A stretch of DNA of 64,000 nucleotides from Gemella sp. zg-570 (GCF_018866345.1 NZ_CP076443.1:953501-1017500); one strand, 5' to 3'; counted from the stretch's first letter, positions 17,807 through 28,521 are shown. Notes: generated by a model not told the origin, from the sequence alone. Program-made: numbers and translations.

Positions 17807-18502
17807 CTATATCTTAAATATAAATACAAAAACTACTAATTTAACTAAAAATATCATAAATAAATAATCAGTAATTTTAAATTTTAATACTTGTATAGAA
17901 CTTGCTTTACCCTTGTGTTCAATCCCCCTACACAAGCAAGATATTGATAATTCATTAGCTATGTTGGTACTTATAATTACATAGGGAACAAAAACATATT
18001 CCATAAATTTTAAGGGGTGTCTAAAATAGTAAAAAGGACTATTCCCTACACCCTTAATCTTCAAAGAATTTTTTATCATACTATAATCAGCTAACATAAC
18101 AGGAAAAAACCTGAAAACAACTGCCAAGACGATAATTACACTATTGGATAGTTTAATCTTGCGTAAAAAAGTTATTAACTCAGAAACCTTAGAACTACCA
18201 ACCAATACCATACCTGCACATATAGGAAAATAAACCGTCTTAAACAACAAAGAACTAAATAATATAAGATTGTCTATAAAACCCAGACTCCCTACCTTAG
18301 CTAAAAATAATTCATAAAGTGTAAATAATAGGTATATGGCATATATTCTTAAAGCCCGATACTGATTAAAAAATATAAAAACTATTAGGGTGAAAATAGT
18401 TGCTAGTATTAGATGTTCATAAATTGACATTTTTTTAAACATAAAAACATTGGCAAGTAAAAGTAGCAATATTTTTGTTCTAATATCTAATCTTAGATTC
18501 AT
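17807..18502 (-). CDS. ECF transporter transmembrane coupling subunit EcfT
   Basis: 231 residues from the ATG at 18502, chosen because it lies one base after the S-component stop; an upstream TTG in frame is unlikely. Five to six hydrophobic segments are seen, along with the family's cytoplasmic coupling helices, including the alanine-arginine-type 'SISCLCRGIEHKGKAS' late in the protein (A/C-R-G motif). It couples the ATPase to the substrate-binding S component. Translation is probably coupled to the preceding gene. Confidence 0.88.
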   Translation of the reverse strand: MNLRLDIRTKILLLLLANVFMFKKMSIYEHLILATIFTLIVFIFFNQYRALRIYAIYLLFTLYELFLAKVGSLGFIDNLILFSSLLFKTVYFPICAGMVLVGSSKVSELITFLRKIKLSNSVIIVLAVVFRFFPVMLADYSMIKNSLKIKGVGNSPFYYFRHPLKFMEYVFVPYVIISTNIANELSISCLCRGIEHKGKASSIQVLKFKITDYLFMIFLVKLVVFVFIFKI

Positions 18503-18503
18503 T

Positions 18504-19124
18504 TTATAAGCCTGCTTTGTCAAAATTTCTAAAATATAATTTTCTTCCTATGTATGTTCCTAGTGCAGAAAAAACAATAGTTAGCACAACTACAACAATA
18601 AAAATATTCATACTTGAATTAGACATTACAAAATCTATTTTTTCTGGGCTGAAACCTCTGGCTTTTAAGTGTTCAATATAACTATCACGCATAAAGTACA
18701 TAGGCATCAAAGCACCTAGCCCACCCAATGTGAAGAAAATATAAGAAAGATACTCATTATTTTTTCTAAAGAAATATTCTGCTAGTAAACCTCCTAAAAT
18801 AGTAATAGGAAAGGCAATATATGGATGCCCTGATAAAAGTAAAAAGACACCAATTATAAAAGCTGCAATAAACACGGCATAGTCTTTTTTTATTTTATTA
18901 AATATTAGGGTATAGGCAGGTGCGGCAAAAAGTCCTGTTGCTACCGTAGTAAAAACAGAAAAATATAATTTACCAGCAAATAAAACAGAAAATACCCCTG
19001 CACAAACTCCGAGACCTACTGCCATTAGTAAAATTAAAAGTAGGGTATATAGCCCTAAAGTTATTAAATCTTTTGTTTTCAACTTATTATCATTTTCTTT
19101 ATTAATATACTTTAATTCAGTCAT
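18504..19124 (-). CDS. ECF transporter S component, MptD/Trep_Strep family
   Basis: 206 residues with about six hydrophobic segments after a short charged N-terminus: 'LLILLMAVGLGVCAGVF', 'VFIAAFIIGVFLLLSGHPYI', 'GGLLAEYFFRKNNEYLSYIF'. This pattern fits the putative S components found beside dedicated EcfA/EcfT genes in Firmicutes and spirochaetes. The S component binds the solute in the membrane; which solute is unknown. It starts 9 bases after tpx, so the four genes form one operon. Confidence 0.82.
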   Translation of the reverse strand: MTELKYINKENDNKLKTKDLITLGLYTLLLILLMAVGLGVCAGVFSVLFAGKLYFSVFTTVATGLFAAPAYTLIFNKIKKDYAVFIAAFIIGVFLLLSGHPYIAFPITILGGLLAEYFFRKNNEYLSYIFFTLGGLGALMPMYFMRDSYIEHLKARGFSPEKIDFVMSNSSMNIFIVVVVLTIVFSALGTYIGRKLYFRNFDKAGL

Positions 19125-19133
19125 AATAACTAC

Positions 19134-19637
19134 CTACACTAATTCCTTTATTACTGCCAAGGCCGCCTCAAAATTTGGTTCTGAACTAACTTCATCACAC
19201 AATTCTAAATATTTAACTTGACCACTTTTATCTAAAACTATAACTTGACGAGCCAATAATTCTATATCCTTAATCAGGCCCCCGACATTATTTTCAAAAT
19301 CTCTATAACGATAATCTGAAACAGTGATAGCATTATTTACATCTTTATCTGCACAAAATCTATTAAGCGTAAAAGGCAAATCTTTCGATACCGTAACAAC
19401 TACTAAATCTTCATAATTTTTTACTTCTTGATTAAATCTTACAGTTTGCATAGCACAGATACCAGTATCTACTGAGGGAAAAGCATTAACAACTATAATC
19501 TTTCCAGCATAATCTGCCAAATTAAAATCTGTCATATCCTTATTAACTGCCTTAAAATTTGGAAACTTACTACCAATTTCTATCCCCTTAAAAGTAACTT
19601 CGACTGGACGTCCCTTAAATGTAATATTTTTATTCAT
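19134..19637 (-). CDS. tpx: Thiol peroxidase (atypical 2-Cys peroxiredoxin Tpx)
   Basis: 167 residues, full length. 'NAFPSVDTGICAMQT' carries the peroxidatic Cys61 and 'LNRFCADKDV' the resolving Cys95, the exact pair of the Tpx family. It reduces hydrogen peroxide and alkyl peroxides using thioredoxin. It is the first gene of the operon with the ECF transporter. Two adjacent AT-rich dyads resembling PerR boxes lie just upstream, so peroxide control of the whole operon is possible. Confidence 0.96.
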   Translation of the reverse strand: MNKNITFKGRPVEVTFKGIEIGSKFPNFKAVNKDMTDFNLADYAGKIIVVNAFPSVDTGICAMQTVRFNQEVKNYEDLVVVTVSKDLPFTLNRFCADKDVNNAITVSDYRYRDFENNVGGLIKDIELLARQVIVLDKSGQVKYLELCDEVSSEPNFEAALAVIKELV

Positions 19638-19667
19638 AATTTCTACTTCCTTCCTAGAATACTATAT

Positions 19668-19699
19668 ATTATAATATTATAATATCATAATTTATTATA
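19668..19699. promoter_or_regulatory. Candidate PerR/Fur-like dyads upstream of tpx
   Basis: ATTATAATATTATAAT (19668-19683) is a perfect 16-base palindrome of the ATTATAA-2-TTATAAT form. A second imperfect copy (about 19685-19700) adjoins it. The spacing is 7-2-7 against 7-1-7 for classical PerR boxes, and the background is very AT-rich, so this is only suggestive. Confidence 0.35.
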
Positions 19700-19745
19700 A
19701 AAGAGAATAGTTATCAATTGAAAACATGTAATAAAAATTATAATT

Positions 19746-20228
19746 CTAGTCTGAATAGTGGTAGGCTAAACGAGCAGACCCATCTTCTACATAAATAATA
19801 CCACAATACTGAAAATTATTTTTTGTAATGAGTCTTTGCATTAGCAAATTATCTTCGTGTGTGTCTATCCTTAAATCTGAAATTTGCCTTTTACAATATG
19901 ATATAGCAAAATCAAAAATTCCCTTTTTACTACCCCTACTTGCTATTCTATGAATTGCTGCATAGTCATTATCATTAAGCCAATTTCCTTCTATATAATT
20001 ATAAGTTTCGTCCATACCAAAGATAAGGGCAAAGACACCATAGATGTTTTTTTCATCTCCAACAACATAGAGTTGCCCCTTTTTTATATCATCAACTAAT
20101 AATTCTTTCTTAGGATGATTATTTCTCCACTGCTGAGGATTATTATTTGCAATCATAAAATTTCTTGCAATAGAATATATAAGTAATACTTCCTCTAAAT
20201 CTTCCATTCTTGCTTTTCTAACTTTCAT
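19746..20228 (-). CDS. GNAT-family N-acetyltransferase
   Basis: 160 residues. The N-terminal 'MKVRKARMEDLEEVLLIYS' is typical of the GNAT beta1-alpha1 opening, and the acetyl-CoA loop reads 'RIASRGSKKGIFDFAISYCK' in place of the textbook RxxGxG/A. The tail 'LMQRLITKNNFQYCGIIYVEDG' fits beta5 to beta7. The acceptor substrate is unknown. The ATG overlaps the PAP2 gene by 11 bases behind GAGGTGG, implying coupled translation. Confidence 0.88.
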   Translation of the reverse strand: MKVRKARMEDLEEVLLIYSIARNFMIANNNPQQWRNNHPKKELLVDDIKKGQLYVVGDEKNIYGVFALIFGMDETYNYIEGNWLNDNDYAAIHRIASRGSKKGIFDFAISYCKRQISDLRIDTHEDNLLMQRLITKNNFQYCGIIYVEDGSARLAYHYSD

Positions 20229-20865
20229 TACTTAACCACCTCTTATATATTAAAATTGATAATATAGCCCAAGATAAACCCATTGAAAATCCAGCTATAA
20301 GATCAGTCGGATAATGAACTCCTAAATAAATTCTAGTAAAGCAAATAAATAAACTAAAAATTATAGCTAAAGAGTATATAAACAAAATAATCTTTTTATT
20401 TTTTATATTTTTTGTTAGGATATAAGCCAAAAGAATATATATTATTGCAGATGCCATAGCATGTCCACTCGGAAAAGAATAACCCTTAACAGAAATTAAA
20501 TTTTCTATATAAGAAGCTGAATAAGGTCTAGGTCTTGCAAAAATATATTTTAAAATTCTATTTAGGAAAAATGCCCCTAACAAACTACTCATAGCCAAGA
20601 AAATAGCTAATTTCAATTCTTTCTTTAATATTAATATCAAACAAACTACAAGAACTAAAATTGTTAAAAATAAAGAACCACCCATGTGAGTAATAGTTAC
20701 AATAATTTTAGTCATATTAATATTTCTTATTTCTAAAATATAAGACCAAATTTTATTATCAATTTGCCACTTATTATTACTAGGTTCACCCAAACCAAAT
20801 AAAATAATTATAAAAAAAGGTAAACTACTGATAAGACTTAATAAATATAAATTTTTATTTTTCAT
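20218..20865 (-). CDS. PAP2-family membrane phosphatase
   Basis: 215 residues with about six membrane helices. The three phosphatase motifs are present: 'KYIFARPRPYS' (KxxxxxxRP), 'FPSGHAMAS' (PSGH) and 'TRIYLGVHYPTDLIAG' (SRxxxxxHxxxD type). Family members dephosphorylate undecaprenyl pyrophosphate or phosphatidate at the outer membrane face, recycling the wall lipid carrier. It is cotranscribed with the GNAT gene. Confidence 0.92.
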   Translation of the reverse strand: MKNKNLYLLSLISSLPFFIIILFGLGEPSNNKWQIDNKIWSYILEIRNINMTKIIVTITHMGGSLFLTILVLVVCLILILKKELKLAIFLAMSSLLGAFFLNRILKYIFARPRPYSASYIENLISVKGYSFPSGHAMASAIIYILLAYILTKNIKNKKIILFIYSLAIIFSLFICFTRIYLGVHYPTDLIAGFSMGLSWAILSILIYKRWLSNES

Positions 20866-21059
20866 TATTTATATTTTCTCCATTCAGAAAAATTTTAATT
20901 TTATTATATATAAATTTTTATAATTATAGCAAAAGTTTTGATAAAGTAAAAAATATTTAAATAAAGCTTAATATATTGAACAAATATATATTATAAAATA
21001 AAAATCTACATTTTATATAAGAAAAAACATACTAACTTCATAAAAAATATTAAAAACGA

Positions 21060-21800
21060 CAAAAAAAAACAAGAAAATATCATGAATTAAAAATATTTAA
21101 AACTAAAATAAAAGGCTTAAGGACTTATGGATATTAGACTAGAATAATAGAGGACTTTAGGACTTCAGCATTATAGAAAGGCTAGAGAACTTAAAAAGTG
21201 TAAAGTAATTTATAAAACTATAAAAATAGATAAAGACAAAAGTTATTTATAGGATTAAAATTATAGGGCTTGATATATTAAATGCTAAGTAAGCACAAAT
21301 TACTTCTACACTACTATAGGCTTTAGTTTATTTTAAAACTGTATATTTGCCCTTACTCTATCCTTATAAATTTGATATCACCAAACTTAAAAAAACTAGG
21401 ACAAAAATTGCTAAAGAAAGTAGAGGAAAATTTAATAATGAAACTTCTATAATAAAAAATATAAAAGTAGTAAAGATTAAATGTTTGAAACTATGAAAAT
21501 TGATAAGTTCTTTAGCAAAATTCACTTTAAAAAGTTTTATTTGAGAAAGTGGGAAAGAATTTGCTTGTTAAAAAGAAATTGAGAAAATGGGAATAGAGCC
21601 ATATTTTTCTTACTAGCTATTCAGCCTGATAAAGAGCTAGTAAAAAAAGCCTAACTAATTGCTTATAGGCTATTGTAGCAAGGAAATTTATTTACTTAAA
21701 ATTAACTTGGTAGAATTAATAAAAAATTTAATGGAGTTTTACAATAGATCTAGAAAATCGCTTAATTGTCAAACTCCATTTGATATGTTTATTCTAGCAT
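21060..21800 (+). pseudogene. IS30-family transposase remnant
   Basis: Scattered pieces of an IS30 transposase can be read on the + strand across frames: 'KIAKESRGKFNNETSI', then 'SGKEFAC' and 'KEIEKMGIEPYFSY' (the DNGKEFA...YFA catalytic region) and 'RSRKSLNCQTPFDMF' (the RPRKSLGxxTPxEVF tail). Many stops interrupt it, and no clear terminal inverted repeats were found. It fills most of the 20866-21853 gap between the PAP2 gene and pyk; the rest of that gap is AT-rich and blank. Confidence 0.75.
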
Positions 21801-21853
21801 TTAGTTTTACCTGTGTTTCTTAATATTTTATATTTTTAATATATTTTCATAGC

Positions 21854-23296
21854 TTAATCTATTAATGAAACTTTGATAAAGTTAGTAGTTCCTACACTAC
21901 TCTTACCTGCATTTACTGGGATACCTCCAGTTATGATAATTGCATTATCTTTTTTAGCATAACCAGATTCAACGGCAATATCTTTTGCAGTTTCTAACAT
22001 TTCATCTGTTGAAGTTACTTGATGAGAAACTTTTGCATCCACTCCCCATACTAAACTTAGTCCTCTAGCTACTTTTTCACTTGGAGTAACTGCTAGGATT
22101 GAAGCGTTAGGACGATATTTAGAAATTAGACGGGCTGTTTGACCTGATTCTGTATAAGTTACTATGGTATGCAAGTCTAAATTAAGGGCCGTATAGCCAA
22201 CAGAAATACCTATGGCATTCGTAACATTACATTTTTTATCAGTTTTTGATCTTTCTTTGATAATGCTTGAATAGTCCTGCATATCTTCTGCACGTTTGGC
22301 GATTGTTGCCATTGTTTCTACCGATTCAACAGGATAAGCACCCGCGGCTGATTCTCCAGATAACATTATTGCATCTGTACCATCAAAAATAGCGTTAGCT
22401 ACATCTGATACTTCTGCACGTGTTGGTCGTGGATTTTTTTGCATTGAATCTAACATTTGTGTAGCAGTGATAACAAATTTTCCAGATTTATTACAACGAC
22501 GAATAATATCTTTTTGGATAATCGGCACTTCTTCTGCTGGAACTTCTACACCTAAATCTCCACGAGCAATCATAATTCCCTCTGATACTTCTAAGACTGA
22601 TTCTATATTATCAACACATTCTTGGCATTCTACCTTAGGAATTATTTGAACGTGTTCGCAACCTTCTTCTTTTAAAATACGGCGTACTTCTAAAACATTT
22701 TCTTTAGTACGAACAAATGATGCTGCGACAAAGTCAATACCCTGTTTACAGCCAAAACGAATATCTTGCTCATCTTTTTCAGTAATACCTGGTAATTTAG
22801 TTGATACACCTGGCACATTTACACCTTTTTTATTTTTAAGAACTCCACCATTTTGAATAGTCGTGTATATCAATCCAGCTTCCACATCAACTTTATTTAC
22901 CGTAAGTCCTATTAAGCCATCATCTAATAATATTGTATCACCAGCTTTTACATCATGAACCAATTCTCCATAAGTAATTGAGAACATCTCAGGACTTCCT
23001 AATACTTCTTTCATAGATACGATAACATCTTTTCCTTTTTCTAAAAGTATGGCTCCATTTTCCATTTCATTAGTTCTAATTTCTGGACCCTTAGTATCTA
23101 AAAGTATGGCTATATTTTTCCCAGTTTCTTCTCGAACCTCTTTTATTGTAGCTATGCGTGCTGCGTGTTCTTCATAATCTCCGTGCGAAAAGTTAAGACG
23201 GCAAACATTCATTCCTAGTTCTGCCATTTTTTTCAAGATTTCTTTTTTTTCTGATTTTGGCCCTATTGTACAAATTATTTTTGTTTTTTTACTCAT
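21854..23296 (-). CDS. pyk: Pyruvate kinase
   Basis: 480 residues. Hallmarks are '[16 protein letters not shown]', '[14 protein letters not shown]', the metal/phosphate site '[17 protein letters not shown]' and '[19 protein letters not shown]', the family signature region. It makes pyruvate and ATP from PEP and ADP. It lacks the extra PEP-utilising C-terminal domain of Bacillus-type enzymes (about 585 residues), resembling the shorter streptococcal form. It follows pfkA by 13 bases. Confidence 0.98.
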   Translation of the reverse strand: MSKKTKIICTIGPKSEKKEILKKMAELGMNVCRLNFSHGDYEEHAARIATIKEVREETGKNIAILLDTKGPEIRTNEMENGAILLEKGKDVIVSMKEVLGSPEMFSITYGELVHDVKAGDTILLDDGLIGLTVNKVDVEAGLIYTTIQNGGVLKNKKGVNVPGVSTKLPGITEKDEQDIRFGCKQGIDFVAASFVRTKENVLEVRRILKEEGCEHVQIIPKVECQECVDNIESVLEVSEGIMIARGDLGVEVPAEEVPIIQKDIIRRCNKSGKFVITATQMLDSMQKNPRPTRAEVSDVANAIFDGTDAIMLSGESAAGAYPVESVETMATIAKRAEDMQDYSSIIKERSKTDKKCNVTNAIGISVGYTALNLDLHTIVTYTESGQTARLISKYRPNASILAVTPSEKVARGLSLVWGVDAKVSHQVTSTDEMLETAKDIAVESGYAKKDNAIIITGGIPVNAGKSSVGTTNFIKVSLID

Positions 23297-23309
23297 TCTT
23301 TACCTCGTT

Positions 23310-24272
23310 TTATATTGAAAGTTGTTTTGACACTTCATACATATCTAAGTCTACTGTGTGTTCGTCTTCAAAGACATCTTCAAAGCGTGAACTTACCAAT
23401 CTATTATTTTGAATACCTACTGCTCTTCCCGATTCTCCAGCAATAAGTAATTGCACTGCATAGTTACCAAGTCTTGATGCTAGCAACCTATCCATAGCAC
23501 TAGGTGTCCCACCGCGTTGAATATGACCTAAAATGGCATATTTTACATTGATCCCATAATCTTTTTTTATCATTTCTGATAGTTCAGGTGCAGACATAAC
23601 TCCTTCTGCTAAGATGATGATTGAGTGTTTTTTCCCCCTAGCTTCTGCTTGGCGTACTCTTGAAATTACATCTTCAAGAGATTCTTTTTTTTCTGGAATT
23701 ATTATTGATTCTGAACCACCTGCAATACCTGCAACTAGGGCTAAATCTCCTGCATTACGTCCCATTACTTCTATAACAAATACTCTTTCATGGCTTGATG
23801 CTGTATCACGAATTGTATCTATGGCGTCAATTATTGTATTTAAGGCTGTATCAAAACCTATAGTAAAATCAGTACCGCAAATATCATTATCTATGGTGCC
23901 TGGGATACCAATAGTTTTTATATCCATTTCCCTACTAAGTGCCATGGCACCACGATAAGAACCATCACCACCAACAACTACAAGCCCATCAATACCCAGA
24001 TTTTTTAAATTTTGAATAGCGCCTTTTCTTACATCAGGATTGGCAAATTCTGGAAATCTTGCAGAACCTAAAAAAGTTCCCCCACGATTTATAATGTTAC
24101 CAACATCACCACATTCAAGTTTTTTTATTTTACCTTCTAGCATACCCTTGTAGCCTTGAAATATACCGTAGGCTTCGATCCCATTAAAAATTGCTGTTCT
24201 TACAACTGCACGAACGGTAGCATTCATGCCTGGAGCATCTCCACCACTTGTTAAGACTGCTATTTTTTTCAT
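23310..24272 (-). CDS. pfkA: ATP-dependent 6-phosphofructokinase
   Basis: 320 residues from the ATG at 24272. This start follows AAGGAG at 9 bases and gives the normal '[20 protein letters not shown]' opening; an in-frame upstream start would add ten odd residues. Catalytic motifs include '[11 protein letters not shown]' and '[11 protein letters not shown]'. It commits fructose-6-phosphate to glycolysis. It lies between dnaE and pyk, the common dnaE-pfkA-pyk order. Confidence 0.98.
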   Translation of the reverse strand: MKKIAVLTSGGDAPGMNATVRAVVRTAIFNGIEAYGIFQGYKGMLEGKIKKLECGDVGNIINRGGTFLGSARFPEFANPDVRKGAIQNLKNLGIDGLVVVGGDGSYRGAMALSREMDIKTIGIPGTIDNDICGTDFTIGFDTALNTIIDAIDTIRDTASSHERVFVIEVMGRNAGDLALVAGIAGGSESIIIPEKKESLEDVISRVRQAEARGKKHSIIILAEGVMSAPELSEMIKKDYGINVKYAILGHIQRGGTPSAMDRLLASRLGNYAVQLLIAGESGRAVGIQNNRLVSSRFEDVFEDEHTVDLDMYEVSKQLSI

Positions 24273-24387
24273 CTTAAAGAACTCCTTTTTTATTTTATTC
24301 ATATAAATAATAACATATTTTTTATTTTATTACTAGAGAAAAAAGGATTATTTTTGTTTTTTTGTTTGTTTTTTCTTTTTATTTAAT

Positions 24388-27300
24388 TTATGTATAAGTT
24401 AGTTTAATAGCTTTTTCAGGGTAGGATTCCAAAAATTTACAAACAAATTCTTGTTCGTTTTTTATGTGAGTTTTTTTAGTTATTTTATTATTTTTAAAAA
24501 CGGAAATTAATTTAACCTTTGCATCACTAGCAATATACTCTTTTACAAAATTAATATTTTCTTCGTCTATCAGAACATATATTTGTTTGATATTATTTAA
24601 GCAATAATCTCGATATTTTTCTAGTGTCCTTATTTTTTCTAAAATATATTGTAGTCTGTCATTTCTAATTTGAGCTTTGACAGAAATTACAAAAAAATTA
24701 TTTGTCTTTAACATGGCAAGGACATATTTATATACATTAGGAAATACTGTAAGGTCGTAGTCAGCCTTGCCGTCATTTACGGTTAAAAATGCCATTGTAT
24801 CTCCTTTTTTAGTTTTTATTTCTTTGATATTAATTACTTCTACATAGCTATCGCTACTTTCGTTTGTTAGATATTTAAGAGGCAGGTAGTGATATTTTTC
24901 TTTTTCTACTTGGGCTGGGTGTTTTAAAAAATAAGTTCCTGTAACTTCTTTTTCCATTTTTATTTTTTCTTGTACTGTATAGTCTTCAACTTCTTCAATT
25001 TTCAAAGTTAAACCTTCTGTATTTATAGCAAATCTCACCTTGTCAATGTGTTGTCTAGTATCTTCGTAATAATCTTTTATTTTTTTCATTACAGTGGCTC
25101 GATTATAACCAAAGCTATCCAAGGCCCCAGCCTTTACTAAAGAAGTTGCCGCTTGATAGTCTACTTTTTTATTCATTCTTCTTAAAAAGTCATCAATATC
25201 TAAGTATTTACCAAAATTTAGCCTGTCATTTACTATTTCTGTTGCCGACCTAAAACCTACATTTTTTATTGCTACTAGAGCAAAGCTGATATTATTTTTA
25301 TTAACTGTAAAATTAATTCCACTTATGTTGACATCTGGATTGAGTAATTTTATATTGTGGATATTTAATTCTTGTTTGTATTCATTTATTTTATTTTCAC
25401 TGTTGACAACATTATTTAATAAAGCTGTCATGAAATAGTGGTTGTAATAATATTTTAAGTAAGCAAGTTTGTAAGCTAACATACTATAAACCACAGCGTG
25501 AGATTTATTAAAACCGTAGTTGGCAAAGGTTACTATCATTTCAAAAATAGCCTGGGCTATTTTTAGGTCGTAACCAGAGGAAACAGATTTTTCTATGAAG
25601 ATTTTACCGTAATATTCTAAGTCTTCTTTTTTCTTTTTGCTAACTGCTCGACGCATATTGTCCGCTTCATTCAAACTCATATTGGCAAAATTTACGGCTA
25701 TGAGCATAATCTGTTCTTGATAGACAATAACTCCGTAAGTGTCTTTTAAAATTTTCTCAAGTTTTGGGTGAGGATATTTTACATTTTCTTTGCCGTGTTT
25801 TCTATTAATATAAGTTTCTATGTGGGACATGGGTCCTGGTCGATATAAGGAAGTCATGGCTACAACATCATTAAATTCTGTCGGTTGTAAGAGGCGTAAT
25901 TTTTCTTTTATACCGCTATTTTCAAACTGGAATATTCCTTCTGTTTTACCCTCAGCAAATAGCTTATAAACATTTTTATCTTTGTAACTTATATTTTTTA
26001 TATCAAAATTTTTTTCTGTTTTTTGAATTTCCTTAACAATATTATCTACCATTGTTAAGTATCTTATACCAAGAAAATCTATTTTTAAAAGTCCCACATA
26101 TTCTATATCGTCCATAGTCCACTGGGTTAGGTTACTTACAAGATTTCCTTTTTCTAGGGCAGTATAATTATATAAATTATTTTCATCACTAATAATTAAA
26201 CCTGCTGCGTGTACTGAAGTATTGCGTGGTAAATTTTCTAAACTCTTAGCAACACTGAACCAGCGTTCATTTTGCTGGCTAGAATGAACAAAATTTCTCA
26301 AGTCTAAATTTTCTTCGTAACATTCTTCTAAACTCATACGAGAATTAATTAGTCTACTGATATACTTTAAATTTTCATCGGAAAATTGCAGTATCCTAGC
26401 ACTTTCTCTAGCCGCACTTTTGGATTGAAAAGTATTAAAGGTTATGATTTGGGCTACCCTATTGCTTCCATATTTTTCTTCTACATATTTTATTACTTCA
26501 TCTCTACGAGTATCCTGAAAATCTATATCAATATCAGGCATAGAAATTCTATCCTTATTTAAAAATCTTTCAAATAGTAAATTAAATTCTAGTGGGTCAG
26601 CCTCTGTAATATCCAGCAAGTAACAGACCAAACTTCCTGCTGCACTACCACGTCCTGCCCCAACAGCAATTCCATTTTCTTTGGCATATTTTACAAAATC
26701 TCTAACTATTAAGAAATAATCAGCAAAGCCCATTTCATAAATTGTTTTAAGTTCATAATCAAAACGTTTTTTATATTTATAAAAATCTTTACCACCTAAT
26801 TTTTGTTTTGCACCTTTAACCACAAGATAGTGCAGATATTCAAGGCTTGATTTTTGTTTGAAAATTTCTTCATCTTTATTATAGACATATTTGGGTAGAT
26901 GATAGCCCTTAAATTCTAAGCTGTATTTAGTTTTTTTAATAATTTCTTCTTGCCTTGCAATAGCTTTTTTCAATAAATTTTTAGCCAAGGGATTAATAAT
27001 ATTATCAAGAAGTTTTATGATATTATCCTGGGTGTAAACAAAATCATTACCCCTAGTTACAACTAATTCTTCTATATTTAATTTTCTGTTATCTCTTATT
27101 GCCCTAGCAACAACAAGAGTTTGATAATTATTATAGTCTAAATAGTAACTTGCTTTGGAATAAACTAATTTACTAATATATTGATAGACCTTGTAGTTAT
27201 AACTTTCATTAAATGCGAAGTAGTAATCTAAATTTTTTATTTTTTCTACAATATCTTTTGCTTGATTTACAGAAAATATTTCCGATGCAACTATAAGGAG

Positions 27301-27660
27301 GCAGTCATCTTTAAAATCAGATAAGGTTTCAGCTATTTCTTCTAAAGAAAATTCTTTGCCCTTAGTTTGTATAAGACTAGAAATTTTTAGAAGTTGCTTA
27401 AACATTTTTTCATTTTTACATAAAATATTTAAGTTTAAAAAATCTAGTTCGTTGCTTACTTTTATTTCTAGGGCCTGGATTAAAGATATATTATATTTTT
27501 TAGCTAGTTTATGACTTTGGATAGCTGCATACATATTTGGGTCTGTAATGCAAACTGCTTCTTGCTTGTCAGCCTCTAATTTTTGAAATAAATTTTCTAA
27601 TTTTATGGTACTATTTAACAAGTCATAGCTGGTGTGCACCTGCAAGTTATAATATTTCAT
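24388..27660 (-). CDS. dnaE: DNA polymerase III subunit alpha (DnaE)
   Basis: 1090 residues from the ATG at 27660 (AGAAGG upstream); an in-frame GTG three codons earlier overlaps the ribosome binding site. An N-terminal PHP domain ('LQVHTSYDLL') is followed by the catalytic palm with 'VGAGRGSAAGSLVCYLL' and the acidic 'MPDIDIDFQD', then a helix-hairpin-helix and an OB-fold region. In Firmicutes DnaE works beside PolC, mainly extending primers on the lagging strand. PolC is not in this window. Confidence 0.97.
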   Translation of the reverse strand: MKYYNLQVHTSYDLLNSTIKLENLFQKLEADKQEAVCITDPNMYAAIQSHKLAKKYNISLIQALEIKVSNELDFLNLNILCKNEKMFKQLLKISSLIQTKGKEFSLEEIAETLSDFKDDCLLIVASEIFSVNQAKDIVEKIKNLDYYFAFNESYNYKVYQYISKLVYSKASYYLDYNNYQTLVVARAIRDNRKLNIEELVVTRGNDFVYTQDNIIKLLDNIINPLAKNLLKKAIARQEEIIKKTKYSLEFKGYHLPKYVYNKDEEIFKQKSSLEYLHYLVVKGAKQKLGGKDFYKYKKRFDYELKTIYEMGFADYFLIVRDFVKYAKENGIAVGAGRGSAAGSLVCYLLDITEADPLEFNLLFERFLNKDRISMPDIDIDFQDTRRDEVIKYVEEKYGSNRVAQIITFNTFQSKSAARESARILQFSDENLKYISRLINSRMSLEECYEENLDLRNFVHSSQQNERWFSVAKSLENLPRNTSVHAAGLIISDENNLYNYTALEKGNLVSNLTQWTMDDIEYVGLLKIDFLGIRYLTMVDNIVKEIQKTEKNFDIKNISYKDKNVYKLFAEGKTEGIFQFENSGIKEKLRLLQPTEFNDVVAMTSLYRPGPMSHIETYINRKHGKENVKYPHPKLEKILKDTYGVIVYQEQIMLIAVNFANMSLNEADNMRRAVSKKKKEDLEYYGKIFIEKSVSSGYDLKIAQAIFEMIVTFANYGFNKSHAVVYSMLAYKLAYLKYYYNHYFMTALLNNVVNSENKINEYKQELNIHNIKLLNPDVNISGINFTVNKNNISFALVAIKNVGFRSATEIVNDRLNFGKYLDIDDFLRRMNKKVDYQAATSLVKAGALDSFGYNRATVMKKIKDYYEDTRQHIDKVRFAINTEGLTLKIEEVEDYTVQEKIKMEKEVTGTYFLKHPAQVEKEKYHYLPLKYLTNESSDSYVEVINIKEIKTKKGDTMAFLTVNDGKADYDLTVFPNVYKYVLAMLKTNNFFVISVKAQIRNDRLQYILEKIRTLEKYRDYCLNNIKQIYVLIDEENINFVKEYIASDAKVKLISVFKNNKITKKTHIKNEQEFVCKFLESYPEKAIKLTYT

Positions 27661-27926
27661 ACTATCCACCCTTCTTAATTAATAATATTTTAATTATACT
27701 ATAAATAGAAAAAAAATAAAATTTAGCTAATTTATATTTTAAAAACAAATATTTTTAGTAACTAGGAATAAAAAATATTAGTTTTGTTTTTTATATTGGT
27801 TATAAAAAATATTTTCTGCTAGAACTTGATAAAAAATATTTAAAATTTTTAAATACAAATTATTTTAAACTCTAATATGGTCATAATAAAAAGCAATAAC
27901 TCAATTTCTTGAATTACTGCCTTGAC

Positions 27927-28511
27927 TTAGCCACAGTTGCTTGTGCCACCCTCTATAAAGTCCCCCAAGTCCTTAGTTTCTTCTTTGAGATAGCGATAAA
28001 CACGCTTGTTTGAACAACCTATAAAGTGTACCGTTTTTGCTTTTTCACTTATAAAATTACCATCTTCATCAACAAGATTTTTGTCGGCAATACGGCGTTC
28101 TATCTTGCCTATAAAATGTACATAACCTTCAAATTCTATACACTCCCTCACCCTGCATTCCATTGATAAAAAACATTCATCAATTAGGGGGGCGTCTACA
28201 AAATTTCCTACCGTATAGGGCAGGTCAGCCTGCTGTAACTTGTTGTTACCACTGAAAAAACCGCATATTTCTATTTCAGACATCAGACTATCACAGGGTA
28301 AATTTATTGTGAATTCGCCATATTTTTTTATTTGCTCTGCCGCATGACTATCCGAAGTTATTCCCATATTAATTGTATTTCCCAAAGAATATGTCGAGCT
28401 TATTGTTGTTGCATTGTACTTAAACTTATCATCCTTGTAGCCAACCAAAACCACTGGGAAAGCATAATATAATTTTTTAGTGTGAATTTCAGATTTTTCT
28501 TTTATAAACAT
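27927..28511 (-). CDS. Flavin reductase-like FMN-binding protein
   Basis: 194 residues from the ATG at 28511, chosen for its GAGGG; an in-frame upstream start overlaps yaaA. The fold is suggested by 'LYYAFPVVLVGYKDDKFK', 'YNATTISSTYSLGNTINMGI' and 'FTINLPCDSLMSEIEICG', typical of the FMN-binding split-barrel domain of flavin reductase-like proteins. It probably binds FMN and reduces flavin or a small substrate with NAD(P)H, but no specific role is known. The C-terminus ends 'GGTSNCG'. It begins 10 bases after yaaA, so both are cotranscribed. Confidence 0.82.
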   Translation of the reverse strand: MFIKEKSEIHTKKLYYAFPVVLVGYKDDKFKYNATTISSTYSLGNTINMGITSDSHAAEQIKKYGEFTINLPCDSLMSEIEICGFFSGNNKLQQADLPYTVGNFVDAPLIDECFLSMECRVRECIEFEGYVHFIGKIERRIADKNLVDEDGNFISEKAKTVHFIGCSNKRVYRYLKEETKDLGDFIEGGTSNCG

Positions 28512-28521
28512 ATTTTCCCTC

